From assembly GCA_032821775.1 (NCBI GenBank), contig JAVLRN010000015.1, forward strand, positions 580,390-644,389: a stretch of DNA of 64,000 nucleotides, in the 5' to 3' direction. Positions 22,528 to 34,143 of this stretch are shown here, piece by piece. How positions within the stretch are numbered: the first letter of the stretch is position 1; the number at the start of each line of letters is the position of its first letter. This DNA comes from Sanguinoderma infundibulare. Lineage: Eukaryota > Basidiomycota > Agaricomycetes > Polyporales > Polyporaceae. The notes under the pieces are model-generated. The model worked only from the letters and a program-made list of their open reading frames with translations, ran no database searches and was not told the origin of the DNA. The position numbers were made by a program, and so were the translations under genes.

Positions 22528-24151
22528 ATGAAGTTCTCCACCGCCGTCCTCGCCACTGCTGCCATCGCCGCCTCCGTCCGCTCGCGTCCTCTCGTGCGCC
22601 GCGACGTGAACCCCGCGCTCGTCCCTGAGTTCGGCGTCCAGGCCGGTGTCAACCCCGACGGTACCGGGTACGTGTTCCTCATTTTGATCTATTTCCATTT
22701 CCATTCAGCCTAGGTCGAGCGGAGGAGCTGATCTTGGCCCATGCAGAAACTGCGACGGTATCCCCGGAGCCAACGGCAAGCCAATCCTCATCCCCTGCTC
22801 GTGCCCACCAGACCGCAACCAGTTCATCGCGGACCTCAATCAGAACGTCAACGCCGGGTTCGTGGTCAACAACCCGTCTGTCAAGCTGTCGTTCCCCGAG
22901 GATGACTCCAAGGCATCCAAGCTCGCCCGCCTCAACGCCGCGGCGGTCACGCTTCAGAACCTGAATGGGCCTGGCAAGGGCTGCCCGGTCGCGTCTACGA
23001 CGTTCTCCGCGCAACAGCAGGCGATCGAGGCGGGGACGGACACGACCCCCGCTCCCGCGCCCGCGCCCTCGTCCTCCGCGCCTGCAGCTGCCGCTCCCGC
23101 GCCTGCGCCTACCACTCCTGCACCATCCGCCGCCGCGCCGTCTCCGTCCGCCTCGTCCTCCGCTGCCGCGCCGTCTCCGTCCCCCGCGGCGGCCGGGGTT
23201 GACCCCGCGCTCGTCCCCGAGTTCGGTGTCCAGGCCGGTGTCAACCCTGACGGTACCGGGTAAGTACGCGTGCCTCGTTTCATCCGTTCCCCTTCAACCC
23301 AAGTCGAGCGGAGTAGCTGAGCTCGTCCGCACAGCAACTGCGACGGCGTCCCAGGAGCAAACGGCAAACCCATCCTCATCCCCTGCTCGTGCCCACCAGA
23401 CCGCAACCAGTTCATCGCGGACCTGAACCAGAACGTCAACGCCGGGTTCGTGGTCAACAACCCGACCGTCAAGCTGTCGTTCCCCGAAGACAACTCCAAG
23501 GCATCCAAGCTCGCCCGCCTCAACGCCGCGGCGGTCACACTTCAGAACCTGAATGGGCCTGGAAAAGGCTGCCCGGTCGCCTCCACGACGTTCTCTGCGC
23601 AGCAACAGGCGATTGAGGCGGGTACGGACACGACCCCCGCGCCCGCGTCCTCGTCCTCCGCGCCTGCAGCCGCCGTTCCCGCTGCTGCGTCCTCCTCCGC
23701 CGCGGCGCCTGCCTCGACCCCGGCGGCGGGCGGGGTCGACCCCGCGCTCGTGCCTGACTTTGGCGTCGTCGCGGGCACCTCGCCCGACGGCACGGGCAAC
23801 TGCAAGGGCATCAACAACATCAACATCCCTTGCTCGTGCCCGCCGCCGCGCGACCAGTTCATCGCCGTACGTCCCCCCGTTCCCCTCTTCTTCTTCGAGA
23901 CCATGCACGTTCCCGACTCACCTCGTTCGCCACGGCAGTCGCTGAACGCGAACGTCGCCGCGGGCCACATCGTGAACAACCCGACCGTCGGCGCGCCGTT
24001 CCCGGCGGGGACGTCCAAGGCGGAGCAGCAGGCGCGGATCGTGACGCTGCTGTCGACGCTGCAGAACCTGCACGGCGCGGGCGTCGGGTGCCCGGCGGTG
24101 TCGACGGTGTACGGGCAGCTGCAGCAGCAGATCAACGCGTTGCCGAACTGA
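22528..24151 (+). CDS. secreted protein with three tandem cysteine-bearing domains, 4 exons, 465 aa
   Basis: Exons 22528-22667, 22747-23259, 23335-23866 and 23939-24151 sum to 466 codons. A signal peptide (MKFSTAVLATAAIAASVRSR) precedes a Arg-Arg site that may be cut by a Kex2-type protease. Three copies of one domain follow. Each starts VDPALVPEFGVQAGVNPDGTG (or close), then has NCDG or NCKG, IPCSCPPDRNQFIA, a VNNP stretch, a helix rich in alanine and a final GCPV (four cysteines). Copies 1 and 2 are almost identical; copy 3 is diverged. They are joined by Ala/Pro/Ser linkers of about 30-50 residues. I recall similar single-domain secreted proteins of unknown function in Agaricomycetes, but cannot verify this here. 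An extracellular or wall role is likely. Confidence 0.8.
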
Positions 24152-24542
24152 GCGAGCGTGGAGGCATACCCTGACGAGGATACCCCCCGTAGAGAGAAGG
24201 TTTCGTGAGGTTTTCTGTACTACGTGCATTAGTCGCGAGTTACGGTCCAATCCATTAATGGGTGCGAGTCACCTTGTTCCAGCTGTCTATTGCGCATGTG
24301 TGTGGGCCAGTAGCTAGTCGGCCAGACAAACGCGCGCATGAAGTGAATGAGTTGGACGCCAGCCATGGCCAGGCCAGGTACAGCACTCTTCGATGGTCTT
24401 CTTGCTAGCCCGCTGCCATGAGTGTGCACGGTGTTGGTATGAGCTCCAATCTGTGGATTCTTGCCGAGTTCGGGTAAGTAATCTGTAATTCAATCTCCGA
24501 AAGTAATGCATCAAACATAATCATTGCCTCCGTGTAAACAAC
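24152..24542. other. intergenic; 3' flank of the secreted-protein gene
   Basis: About 390 bases of leader-less, motif-free sequence between the gene above and a terminal-inverted-repeat element. Nothing recognised. Confidence 0.4.
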
Positions 24543-25087
24543 GTTACAGCGCTTTAAAGTTCAGAATGATACGGAAAACACTTTTTTTCGGCTGGACGCT
24601 TGAGGAACAGGTCGGATGATTACGCGTACGGGTCAGCTGACAGGCGCTTGTCTACTCGCGCTGCAGCTCGAGGAGTCTGCCTCCAGCACTCCCTTCCGTA
24701 TGGCTCGCCGCACCGTGTCCCAGGACCTCAAGGCACGTATTCCCGTGCTGTATTTTGAGCAGGACCGCTAGATCTGTTCAGGAGATCGGAGATTGGGTAT
24801 TGATGGAGGGGGTCTCGGAAGGGTTCCGGGAGTGAGAAGGAGAAGACATAAGGTAGAGATAGCAGTGGGTTTCGCAGTAAAGACAGTGGGGTATAGGATT
24901 GTGGATAGTCGATAGAGGATGGTCTGCGCAATCGACAGCTGGATGCACTCAGTCGGACGCAGGCGCCAGCCTGCACATTCCGAGCCTCTCCGCCGGCTGC
25001 AGCGGCGCGGCATCCTGACATCCCGGACACCAAGCGCCCAGCCGAAAAAAAACGCGTTTTCCGTATCATTCTGAAAAGCGCTGTAAC
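24543..25087. mobile_element. MITE-like element with ~55-60 bp terminal inverted repeats
   Basis: The left end (24543 onward) reads GTTACAGCGCTTT, then CAGAATGATACGGAAAACAC, then a T-run and CGGCTGGACGCTT. The right end, read on the opposite strand from 25087, has the same order: GTTACAGCGCTTTT, CAGAATGATACGGAAAACGC, a T-run, CGGCTGGGCGCTT. The arms differ by a few substitutions and a 4-base indel. The whole is about 545 bases, and the inside has no transposase-like frame, so it would be non-autonomous. A TA could be the target duplication if the ends are taken as CAGCGCT...AGCGCTG, which would fit a Tc1/mariner type, but that is uncertain. Confidence 0.75.
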
Positions 25088-26773
25088 ATTTTTCAGCCTA
25101 TTTTTAGGGACACGAAATATTGGTTTTCCTCGCGTGTCTGTCCACGACCGACAAGGTTCTTGACACGGCGCGGTCTATGATGTCACATGGTGTGGAAGGT
25201 CGGCGCCAGCATGGCGGATGTAGCATCGGCCGTGATCCGAGCTTAGACGACCAGGGGGTCGCTTGGGACACATGTCGGTACAGGGATGCTTTTGGCTTGG
25301 AGCCAGAACTCATCTCTTGATCTCAGTCAGCATATGTAGTTCGATGGATGGCTGGAGAGTGATTGGGACCTCATCGTCCTGATATCAAGTCGAGATGAGC
25401 AGCCGCTGATACAAGGTCTGCACTGGTTTGAGCTCGATACCAATGAGCTCGTCGAATGCCCGGTCGAGGCAGCCTTCCTTTGAGGCGGTCCTTCGTTTGA
25501 CATGAAGGAAGGCTGTTCTGACATCGGCATGTATCCCTTCTGTGACGATATTGCTCTGCACCCGGCTCACGTACTATCTTGCTCAAGTTATACTTACCGT
25601 GATTAACTTTGGATTTTTGATAGATGTGGATGTGGGACGGGTTGTGGAGGAGGGAATAATTTATTTTATTAAGGGCAACAGCGCGTAGAACCTCGGCAGG
25701 AACCCACCTGTGGTTTTGCTGCTGCTCGGGGACAAGTGCCAGTGGTCACTGGACAGCGTAGATTCTGCGTATACTACTTATGGTGGAGCTGACCTCAACC
25801 GGAAAGCGCTCCAACATGTCCCAGGGACTTGCCAGAGGTCGAACGCCGGACTCAGAGATGTTGAGAATGGCCTGAAAGACAGAGACGTAGGTGACAATAA
25901 GTAGCTACCAAGCCTGGCTGAGCCGTTGCGGAGCGTCGGCGCGGAGCGAGGGCCGGCCGGTGCCGCTGGGGCTGTGCAACTTGATGCCAGCACGACTTTG
26001 ACTGCTCCCGCCCCCATCCGACTCTGTCTCCTTCTGTCTCCTTCTGTCTCCCTTGTGATGTACTGTAACAGCTCCGCTGGTTGATAGCATATCCGACCAG
26101 AACCCATGCACCGCGAGGCCGGGCTCCTGTTGTACTCGTCTCTGGCAGGTGGCACTGATCTTCTTGGACCGTGTCCGATCCATCCTGTATGTACTCACTG
26201 GATTCGGATGATTCTCCTCGTGGATGCGAGCGGGTACTCACTTATTACTCACTTATAAAATTGCCTAGATAATTCTTGGGGACGCACCTGGTTGGCTAGT
26301 GCACCCCGACTGTTTGCGCGACGTGCATTGTGCACCTCACAGCTAATGCGCTGTGTCCTCTACTCATGTCAATCAATTCGAATTCCGTTCCGGCGGCGAC
26401 ATATATCATGAACATGCCGCTCACTGTTCCCGGGGTCTGCTTCTATAAGGTCTCAGGCTTGCGCCGCTCATTGTGGACACTAGCTTGAGCCGATACTACG
26501 TCCAACTCGCGAAGCCCTATGCTGTCAGTGTCAAGAGGGTACACGCAGCTGATTGAGCATCGCTATTGGCCTATACTATCCGCAACAGGCGCGGATCGTT
26601 GATCCATGTCGTCCGTGTGTCATTTTGCCGCTTGGCATCATGCCAAATGCGTACGTTGGCCTTCCTTATCCCCAGGAATCCGGAGCCTGAGCCTATATAT
26701 ACCCTGTCATGCTCACTAATAGCCACCAGGTCTAACCTGTCCCTGTTCCCGACCTCCCTTTCTCTCGGCTCAA
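25088..26773. other. 1.7 kb without a supported gene
   Basis: Chance frames only. A short direct repeat of the 10-mer CTGTCTCCTT occurs three times near 26025-26055. The last 150 bases are the leader of the membrane-protein gene that follows, with TATATATAC at about 26692-26700 as a possible TATA box for the start at 26774. Confidence 0.4.
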
Positions 26774-27501
26774 ATGTCGTCCATAATCCACCAACCTCCG
26801 CTGTGGCCGTCAGCTGACGTTGTGCCCTCCTTTACCGCTCTTGAAGACTATATCACCGCATTATGGCCCGGCCTTGTTTTACTAATCGTGTCAACGGCGC
26901 TATTAGGCAATGCTCAACTCCATCACTAGCAGCTCGGCACCATTTGACCGTCTCTGTAGGTCTATTCACTGCCCTGGCTTTCTTCGCAGCCGTCGTGCTT
27001 TGGTAAGGAAAATACGCTCCTGTTGCCAACTTGCGATGACACGTATCGCTCTTCCAGGCGAAAAGGTCTCCGCCATCCTCAGGTGGCAGCATTGTTGATC
27101 GTCATGCTAGTCATGTACGCGTCCACGGTATTCCATTGGACGATCCTCCTCAACGTCATCGGATACTACAACGTTGCGCTAGCGTATGCAGCTCAGTTGC
27201 CATGCGAATACGTAAACGGATATTTCTGCCAGATGTATCGAGCGTACAAACTGGGGGCGTGCTCCGTCTTCACCTTGGGCCTTCCCGGTACTGTCCATGG
27301 TCTCACACTATGCGCGCCTACCGCTATCCTTACCCTCAATGTTGGTCTATGCCTTTCAATCGTGTCCGTCCAATTGTCACTTATGTTATCGAGTGCAGGT
27401 GATTCTTGGGGACGCCATCGTGTGGTGGAGGGTGTGGGTTATCTTGCCTCGCAGCTTGGTCGTTCGTGGCACGTGCGTGATCCTGCTGGCCGCAACACTT
27501 G
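26774..27501 (+). pseudogene. 3'-truncated multi-pass membrane protein gene
   Basis: Exons 26774-26906, 26960-27002, 27058-27340 and 27399-27501 join in frame and give about 187 residues with roughly five hydrophobic segments. They begin LWPGLVLLIVSTALLG, LFTALAFFAAVVLW, VAALLIVMLVMYASTVFHW, a long loop, then LGDAIVWWRVWVILPRSLVVR. The GDAIVWWRVWVLWP-type motif is a hallmark of a large Agaricomycete family of seven-helix proteins (from memory). The remaining helices are not found. After the donor at 27502 only basic, low-complexity codons and stops follow. The first intron would use a GC donor. The gene appears cut off at its 3' end. Confidence 0.55.
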
Positions 27502-28465
27502 GTACGTGTACCCAGTTTCTCGGAGCTTAGGGTATTCAAATCGGGGCCGAACCGCACCCGAACTGAAACGACACGGGTCCGCAAAGACGCGAGCAATAGA
27601 ATGAAGAGAAGTCCGCTTGCGTATACGAAGCTCACCAGACGTCAAGGGCGGGTGTACATCTTCCCATACTTGTTGTTTAAGACCATTGTGACGAGAATAT
27701 GAGGTCGCCATCCTCCCAAGATCATTAACCTAGGAGAAACAAGGCGGTGAGTAAGTTGCGCAGAGTCGCGATTGCGAGATCCTTGAACGTAGACGAAGTA
27801 AGCCGTGGTATGTGACGACCTCAACGGTGGACGACCTACTGACAGAAGAAAAGCTTGCGCGAGAAGGATACATTTTGGAATGACATGACGGTGACAACAG
27901 CAATTCGGGTAGCCCGGAGACAGATGATGAGCGGGAGAGCGATGGCACTGGGTCGTCTCGCCGCAACCAGCTGCGCCGCCCACGTATGGCCGGCCTCGGG
28001 GCAACCTGTGTGGTATTCAATTGTGAGTACCCGAGTGCGAGGACAGGGAAAGACAAGAGGGCCGTCGTCACCAGCTCACGGCTTTTTGTAGCTGTCCGCA
28101 TAGCATGGCGCAAAAGAATAGACTCAGTGTCGACCGACGGTTGCGATGGCGGGAGAGGGGCGCGAGGGCGCGCAGGCGGCACAGCGCACGGGCGCGGCGT
28201 GGGAATGCGCGAACAGGGCCTCGGATACCGCCAAGACAACATCCCTCACAACCCGCCTCCTCCCTCGCCCTGTACTCCCTCCTCCGCTCCCCAATCCTGT
28301 GTGCTCCTCAAGACCGCCGCTCTTCCACTCTCTCTTTCTTTTGTCTTCTCTCTGGCTGGTCTAGTTTGGCGCGACACCTTCCCCCATCTCCGGCTGCGGC
28401 TCGACTCCGATCTCTCTATACACTCTCATCTATCTTGTCCACTGTAACCTACATAGCCGGAAGCC
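27502..28465. other. intergenic; leader of TVP38
   Basis: No gene is supported. Around 27720-28100 the minus strand has some frames with hydrophobic pieces but no continuous protein. From about 28250 the plus strand is pyrimidine-rich, as expected of the TVP38 leader. Confidence 0.4.
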
Positions 28466-31400
28466 ATGGCTTCACCATATACCGCCTACGGGCCCCGTGA
28501 GCCCTCTTCAAATGTTCACTACGCCAACATCAACGCAAATTCAACATCGTATCCATATCCCCCCCACCGTGGCCGCTTCGAAGCCAGCGCCAACTCCCTC
28601 GACAGCGACTCCTCCGGAGAACCCGAACGCGGACCACCAAAGCACAAGGAGTACGGCTACGGCGACGGGCGGGCCAGGGCCGCCTTCGACGCCCGTGCAA
28701 TCAACAGGACGCCCAGTCCGACCCCCAGCGAGGCCAAGGAGCTCCAGAAGGGCGTGTTCGACTGGGACCGCATGCTCAAGTGGAGGTACTGGGTCCGTAA
28801 GGAGTGGACTTGTGCGTGCTTCTTTACTCGTCTCTGTGTACGCGAGCTGACGGTCGACGGGCGATGGGATAGTGTACTACATCGCCTTCGCCATTTCTCT
28901 CGTCGGCGTCATCCTCTTCACCGTCTACCATAAACAAATCGTCAACTGGCTTAAGCCTGCCGCGACCTGGATGCACAAGTGAGTTCCCACTTTTGTTTCG
29001 TTAGTCTCGTGATCATCCGTGTTGGGACCGTACCGCAAAAAGTAGAGGAGCGGGGGCTTCCCCCTTCGCACTCAGACCCCTCGTGTGCGTCGCCACGACG
29101 CGTCAAGGGAAACCGCGCCTTGCTGTCCCGACGCGTGTCGAGTGGTTCTCCGCCAAGTCTCAGACCTATGGGAGTGAGTTGCCATCCCGAAATGCCAGAC
29201 GTCTCCCGCGAATCGCCCGTGCACGATGCAACGCTACGGATGGCGACACTGTTCATCTTTGAGCAGACGTGACACCCGGACTTCCGGTGTGTACGAGGTT
29301 CACCAGACATTAAGGGAGGGTCCTTTGTGGTTCTGTCTTCCCATCTTTCCCGCTTGCCATGCATTCGATGGAGTGTAAGTCGATTGTTGCAGTTCGATTG
29401 GCGCTCAGGGCGACGCGTAACAAATGGAATCCATTGCCGACCGAGTCCCCGCAGCTGAGAAGGCTGGGTCACGACCCACCTAGGCTTGCACTCAACTCGC
29501 CCCGGCCCCTTGACCTCAATGAAGTCCTGCTCAAGTTCTCGCGCGACGAGAAGAGAGGGTTAGCGTCCGGGCACGTCTCCTCGCGCGAGCTCCAACTAGT
29601 ACTCCCGTCCTCTGACGCTCTGAATTGCCCGCCCGGAGAGGTGGTCGGAATTCTTCCCAACGTGAATAGTGAAGGGTTGCCCAGCCCTGGGGCGCAAATC
29701 GAACTGGAATAATTGACTGTCCCCTCGCATTCGAGGCTTTCCCTTGGTGGCTTGTGGCGAGACTGTTGTTTTATTGCTCTTCGCGCGCGCGAGACACACC
29801 GGTTTTCACGGCCCAAAGTTGTCCCTTTCTGAGTAGTATTAGAGGTAACTACAGCGCTCTAGCGGTGCTTGGACACGCGTCAATAGCCACGCTTGTGAGA
29901 GCGAGTGTCGACTTGGCAGTGGTCATTCTAGACTTCTAGGAATGACTCTTCCAAGTTGCCTGCGCTCCATGCGCCGTACATGTCGGTTCCTTGATGCGCG
30001 CAACCGGCGGTTGGAGGAGAGGGGCGCTCTGGGTTCTATCTGCGTCGTTGCATTTAGGAAGCAACTTGCTTGAGTGTTGGAGCGCTTTGGACCGTGTAGT
30101 TTAAACGCTGGAGATGTCGTAGGGAAGAGCTTTGGGCTGGGAGTCTAGGTCTGTCCAGGTGCCATTAGGCCACCCCTGTTCAGAGCTGAACAGTGCCGCC
30201 ATGCCTGCTCCCCGCTGGTCTTGAATTTGCCGTCACTAGTCGATATTCCCAGCGTGGACATGCACCCAGCCATTCATCCAGTCGTGATCACTGGCCACGC
30301 ATCGCGCTGAACGCGAGGACTAGACCGGCGAAAGCGAATGTCACTGCGCCACTTCTATTAGATCTTCCGGGGCCAATCGGGGCGTACGCACGCTGTCGTG
30401 TGCGACCCCCGAGGCATCTGCATCCCGTCGTGTCGCCGTCTCAATGAACACGTTCCGCGACTTGCCTTGCGCGTGTTGCGCGCCAGAGTGCGGAGCGCTT
30501 GGCCACTGTCCAACGTCACCATGCGGGACGTCTCCGCGCAAGACGGGCGAACGCCGACAGCTGTCTTCCCCCCCTCACCGCCGCCCTGCTGTCCGTGTCC
30601 TCCGTCGTAGTGCTCGATGTTGACTGCCGTTTTACGTTTGCAGCCTCCCGTTTGGGTGGACGATCCCGATCGGCGTCTTATTCGTCATCTCCTTCCCCCC
30701 TCTCTTCGGTCACGAGATCGTCGCGATCCTCTGTGGCCTCGTCTGGGGCCTCGGTCCCGGTTTTGGCATCGTCGCAGCAGGCACGTTCCTGGGCGAACTT
30801 GGAAACTTCTAGTGAGTAATCGAGCGCAGTTGTTTGAATCTGACGCTCATGTGACCTTTCCGCGAAGTGCGTTCAAGTACTGCTGCGCCGCTCGTGGGGA
30901 GAAGCTCGAGAGGACGAAGCTTCAGTATGCGTGCCTGGCCCGTGTGGTTCGCGAAGGCGGCTTCAAGATCGCGTTGATTGCCCGGCTGAGCGCCATCCCC
31001 GGCCATTGTGCGCCCTTTATTCCTATATCGTTTTCGCCGTGGGCTGACATGACACGTTCCCCGCGCAGTCACCACGGCGGTATTCTCCACCTGCGGTATG
31101 GGCGTCATTACGTTCTCGATCGCCGCCGTGCTCTCGCTCCCAAAGCAGTTCATCACCGTCTACCTCGGCGTCGCGCTTGAGCAGTCGGAAGACGGCAAGA
31201 GCAGCAAGTCCGATACCATCATCAAGGACGCCGTGCTCGGTGTTACGACGCTCATCACGATCGGCGCCATGTGGTACATCTACCACAAGATGAACCAGGC
31301 GAAGCCGCACGTCATCTACGACCGGCGCAAGGCTCGTCAGGCGAAGCTCGCTCACGTCAACTTGCCGTACGGCAATGGCAGCAGCCCCGCGATGCTCGAA

Positions 31401-32129
31401 TCGAGCACCTCGGTCACGTTCACGCCCTCCGCGTCCAACGCTGACATCCCGCTCACCAAATACGGCCAGCCTCAGGCAGGCATACACGCGCCGCAGCCGC
31501 GCCGCGCTCAGCAGCAGCCTGGCAACGAGTACTCGATGAGCCAGTACAGTAACGACGCGCTCGCTCCTGGCGCACGCTACGCCCACCCGTACGCGCAGGC
31601 TGTACCCGCGTCACAGCGGTTGGATCCGTTCTCGGACAACGCACGAGCACCGGTACCCAACTACTCTCAACCTGGCATGCAGCCTTCTCCCTCCTCCCAG
31701 TCTCAATCGCAGCCGCCGGGTGTCTCGTACCAGCGGCAGACGCCCGCGCGTGGATACGGGTCGCCGCCACCTGAAACGTGGGACAGGCGGGGTGGGACCG
31801 CCGTCGACGTCGAGAGGTCGCAAGCGGAGAGGCTGGCGAGCCCTCCACCGCCGAGCGGGCCTTCGGCACCGCGCACGCCGACGCAGCGGAACTACCCCGC
31901 GCGTTCAGGACCGCCGGGGATGTCAGACTCGACAAACCCGTTCTCGGATCCGATGCCAAACCCGTACGACCGGGCGTCGGGCGGGGCGCGCGGGGTGACG
32001 GAGAGGTTTGAGGCGGCGTACGAGGCGACGAGCATGGGGAGCATGAGCGAGGAGGACGGGGATGGACGGAGCAGCACGACGCACGAGTCGGGGCCGCCGT
32101 CATACTCGTCGCACGAGAAGATGCTATGA
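28466..32129 (+). CDS. TVP38: TVP38/TMEM64 (DedA-type, SNARE-associated) Golgi membrane protein, 5 exons, 606 aa
   Basis: Exons 28466-28811, 28873-28978, 30644-30811, 30868-31007 and 31069-32129 sum to 607 codons. A disordered N-terminus (about 120 residues) leads to helix YYIAFAISLVGVILFTVYH. The DedA/VTT core follows: LPFGWTIPIGVLFVISFPPL with FGHEIVAILCGLVWGLGPGF, then GTFLGELGNFYAFKYCC, and FKIALIARLSAIPGH. Two more helices end at AVLGVTTLITIGAMWYI. The C-terminal 270 residues are Pro/Ser/Gln-rich and disordered. Family members sit in Golgi or ER membranes and have been linked to vesicle traffic and lipid scrambling. The intron between exons 2 and 3 is 1665 bases, about 25 times the others. 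Confidence 0.92.
28979..30643 (+). other. exceptionally long TVP38 intron, nothing coding recognised inside
   Basis: The interval starts with GTGAGT directly after codon positions encoding WMH and ends TTTGCAG before the LPFGW exon, so both borders are good splice sites. No transposase, reverse transcriptase, tRNA or terminal repeats are visible inside. The longest frames (about 115 codons) have no motif. The content looks like ordinary intergenic sequence. An insertion whose ends I cannot see is the simplest explanation. Confidence 0.6.
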
Positions 32130-34011
32130 TTCTTGTCAGCGAGGTTGTTCAGAAACCGCCCGCCCGGACACACGCGGACGGTCTTTTGGTCGTTGGAATG
32201 CACAGAGACAGTTGTCGCTAGCTCCACGTTCGTTTTTCATCTTGCACTTGGCATCGATGATCTATCTAGTATTGTATGTACACGCCTATATAGTCGCTTG
32301 TCTGTCACCCACGTTCACGTTCACGTTCACGTTCACGTTCTTGCACTCGCGCCCTGCACCTCATCGCACTCGCATTCACATTCGCATTTGCACTCGCACC
32401 TTCCCTCGCACGTCATCCCATACTATCTCCGCCGCGCATGATGCATGACGTACCGCAACGTTCGGCAGTATATATCAAGTATATATGTAGATACAGTTCA
32501 GGTACTAGTACTGATCCTCGCCAGACTTGCGCCGCACGCGGGAAGGCACGGGCTGCGGATCTATATCCCCCTGCACGGACAGTTTGCAGATGCCAATCCT
32601 AGCCGCTTGTCGACTCGCGACTGGGTTCTGGCCGGAGCCGAGTGCTTACGGGTGCCTAAGAGCAAGAGCGCCTTGAATCGGATCGGGATCGGAAGAGGAG
32701 GGTCGGATCGCTATCGGCGTAGGAGTTAGCACTCTAGTAATGACCCTGAGGCCGTCTGTCTTCCTGTCTTCCAGTGTCGGTCTAGCGTGTGATGTGTTAA
32801 TAAGACGTGTAGCTCGCAGGACTCCCGATGGACATGGAAAACTGGCGCGTTGGGTGGGCAATGATCGATGGCTCGGCGTCGAGAATGGCGTGCTGATTCG
32901 TGCGGATTGTCGAGCGCGATTCTGTGCAGCTCGGCGATCCATCCTAAGGAAGGACGGCTTCGTTGCGGTCAACGTGCACTCGCACGCTGTCGTGTCGGGC
33001 GGGAGGTCATGGGGGTGAAGGGATTGGCGAAACGCGCTGGGCTAGTCAGCGCATTGCTAAGGCGGATCTGGGCGTAGCTTCAAAGCTGTGACGAGGTCGC
33101 GCGGACGTGGGGCGAGGTAGAGTACTGGTGTGGCGCGAGGGCGGGGCTTGAGAGGGCGGCCGGATGGCTTTGCCCGTAGAGATGTAAGGCCGAGTATGTA
33201 TGTCGGCCGGTGGCAAACTCATTGGCTGGGATGCTAAGGGTTCGGGTGGTTATGCCAAAAGCGGTGCACCGTGCGCGGTGTGTCATTTTGAAACTTGCAG
33301 GGGGGAGATGACGGCATGGTAACACGGTTACTAGCGACGATCCGTGCCACGGCGAAAGCGAGTCAAATCTCCATTCGGCGGTCTTTGCCTTAAAAGGTGA
33401 AAGGGTGGGCGCAAGGTTAGCGTTTGGACTGCCGGTATTATCAAGCCTGTTCCAAAGCCTGTTCAAAGCGTGTTTAACTTGGCGCAGGCCCTCACAGGAC
33501 CTGGGGTGACCGGCGAAGGATGATCCACGGTGAATCCACCATAACGCCCCCATCATCGCCAGGATAGCACAAGTACGCTCCGGCGCCGCAGCATTTGCGA
33601 AGTGCACGGTTGGATGAAGCATGTCTGTGTGGTATGGAACGGAACATGCTTGCGAGGACTGTGGTGGCACCGGCGGGATGGGCTCAGTCGGAGGGCCGAT
33701 GACCAAGGCGCCGATTAAGCGCCGATTGCTGAATACTAACATTACCATAACCGGCCTGGAATTCCCACGCCATCTGCTTTCGCGCACCTTGCAACTTCTT
33801 TGGGGAATGGGCTGTGATGTCCGCCTGGAACGATGGTTTACCAGCCGGCCGCGCGCGCGGGACCTCGAGGGGCGGCCTTCGCGCGGAACCCGGGGCGCTG
33901 GTCAGACCCGCTTGAATGGTCAATCGTTCGACGATTCATGATGATGCATAGGTCAGCCTCAGTCCGGATACGAAACTTTCGTCGTCCTTACTCCGCTTTC
34001 TTTCCTCGCTC
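32130..34011. other. 1.9 kb without a supported gene
   Basis: This covers the TVP38 3' flank and the upstream region of the next transporter. A 235-codon minus-strand frame at 33080-33787 has no motif and a composition typical of chance in GC-rich DNA. One simple repeat is listed separately. Confidence 0.4.
32307..32400. repeat. hexanucleotide microsatellite (CACGTT)n and degenerate continuation
   Basis: Five perfect CACGTT-type units run from about 32310 to 32340. A degenerate stretch of GCACTCGC, TTCACATTCGC and similar words follows to about 32400. It lies in the 3' flank of TVP38. Confidence 0.8.
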
Positions 34012-34012
34012 G

Positions 34013-34020
34013 TATATAGG
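34013..34020 (+). promoter_or_regulatory. TATA box of the MFS transporter gene
   Basis: TATATAGG lies about 125 bases before the ATG at 34144, with a pyrimidine-rich stretch (CTCGTCCTCCTTAGG) between them. Spacing and context fit a core promoter. Confidence 0.5.
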
Positions 34021-34143
34021 GCCACCCCTCGTCCTCCTTAGGGCTTTCCAGCACCCTCCTCAAGGCTAGCTAACCCCCGCGGCCGTCCCGACATACCCCC
34101 AACTCCCCTTACTCCTCCTGTGACTCCGAAGGCGCTCTCGACC

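Noticed and set aside
28979..30643. A nested gene or intact transposon inside the TVP38 intron
   Set aside because: I looked for transposase, reverse transcriptase, RNA genes and terminal repeats on both strands and saw none.
33080..33787. 235-codon minus-strand ORF
   Set aside because: Composition is Ser/Pro/Arg/His-mixed without any conserved block; no support beyond openness.
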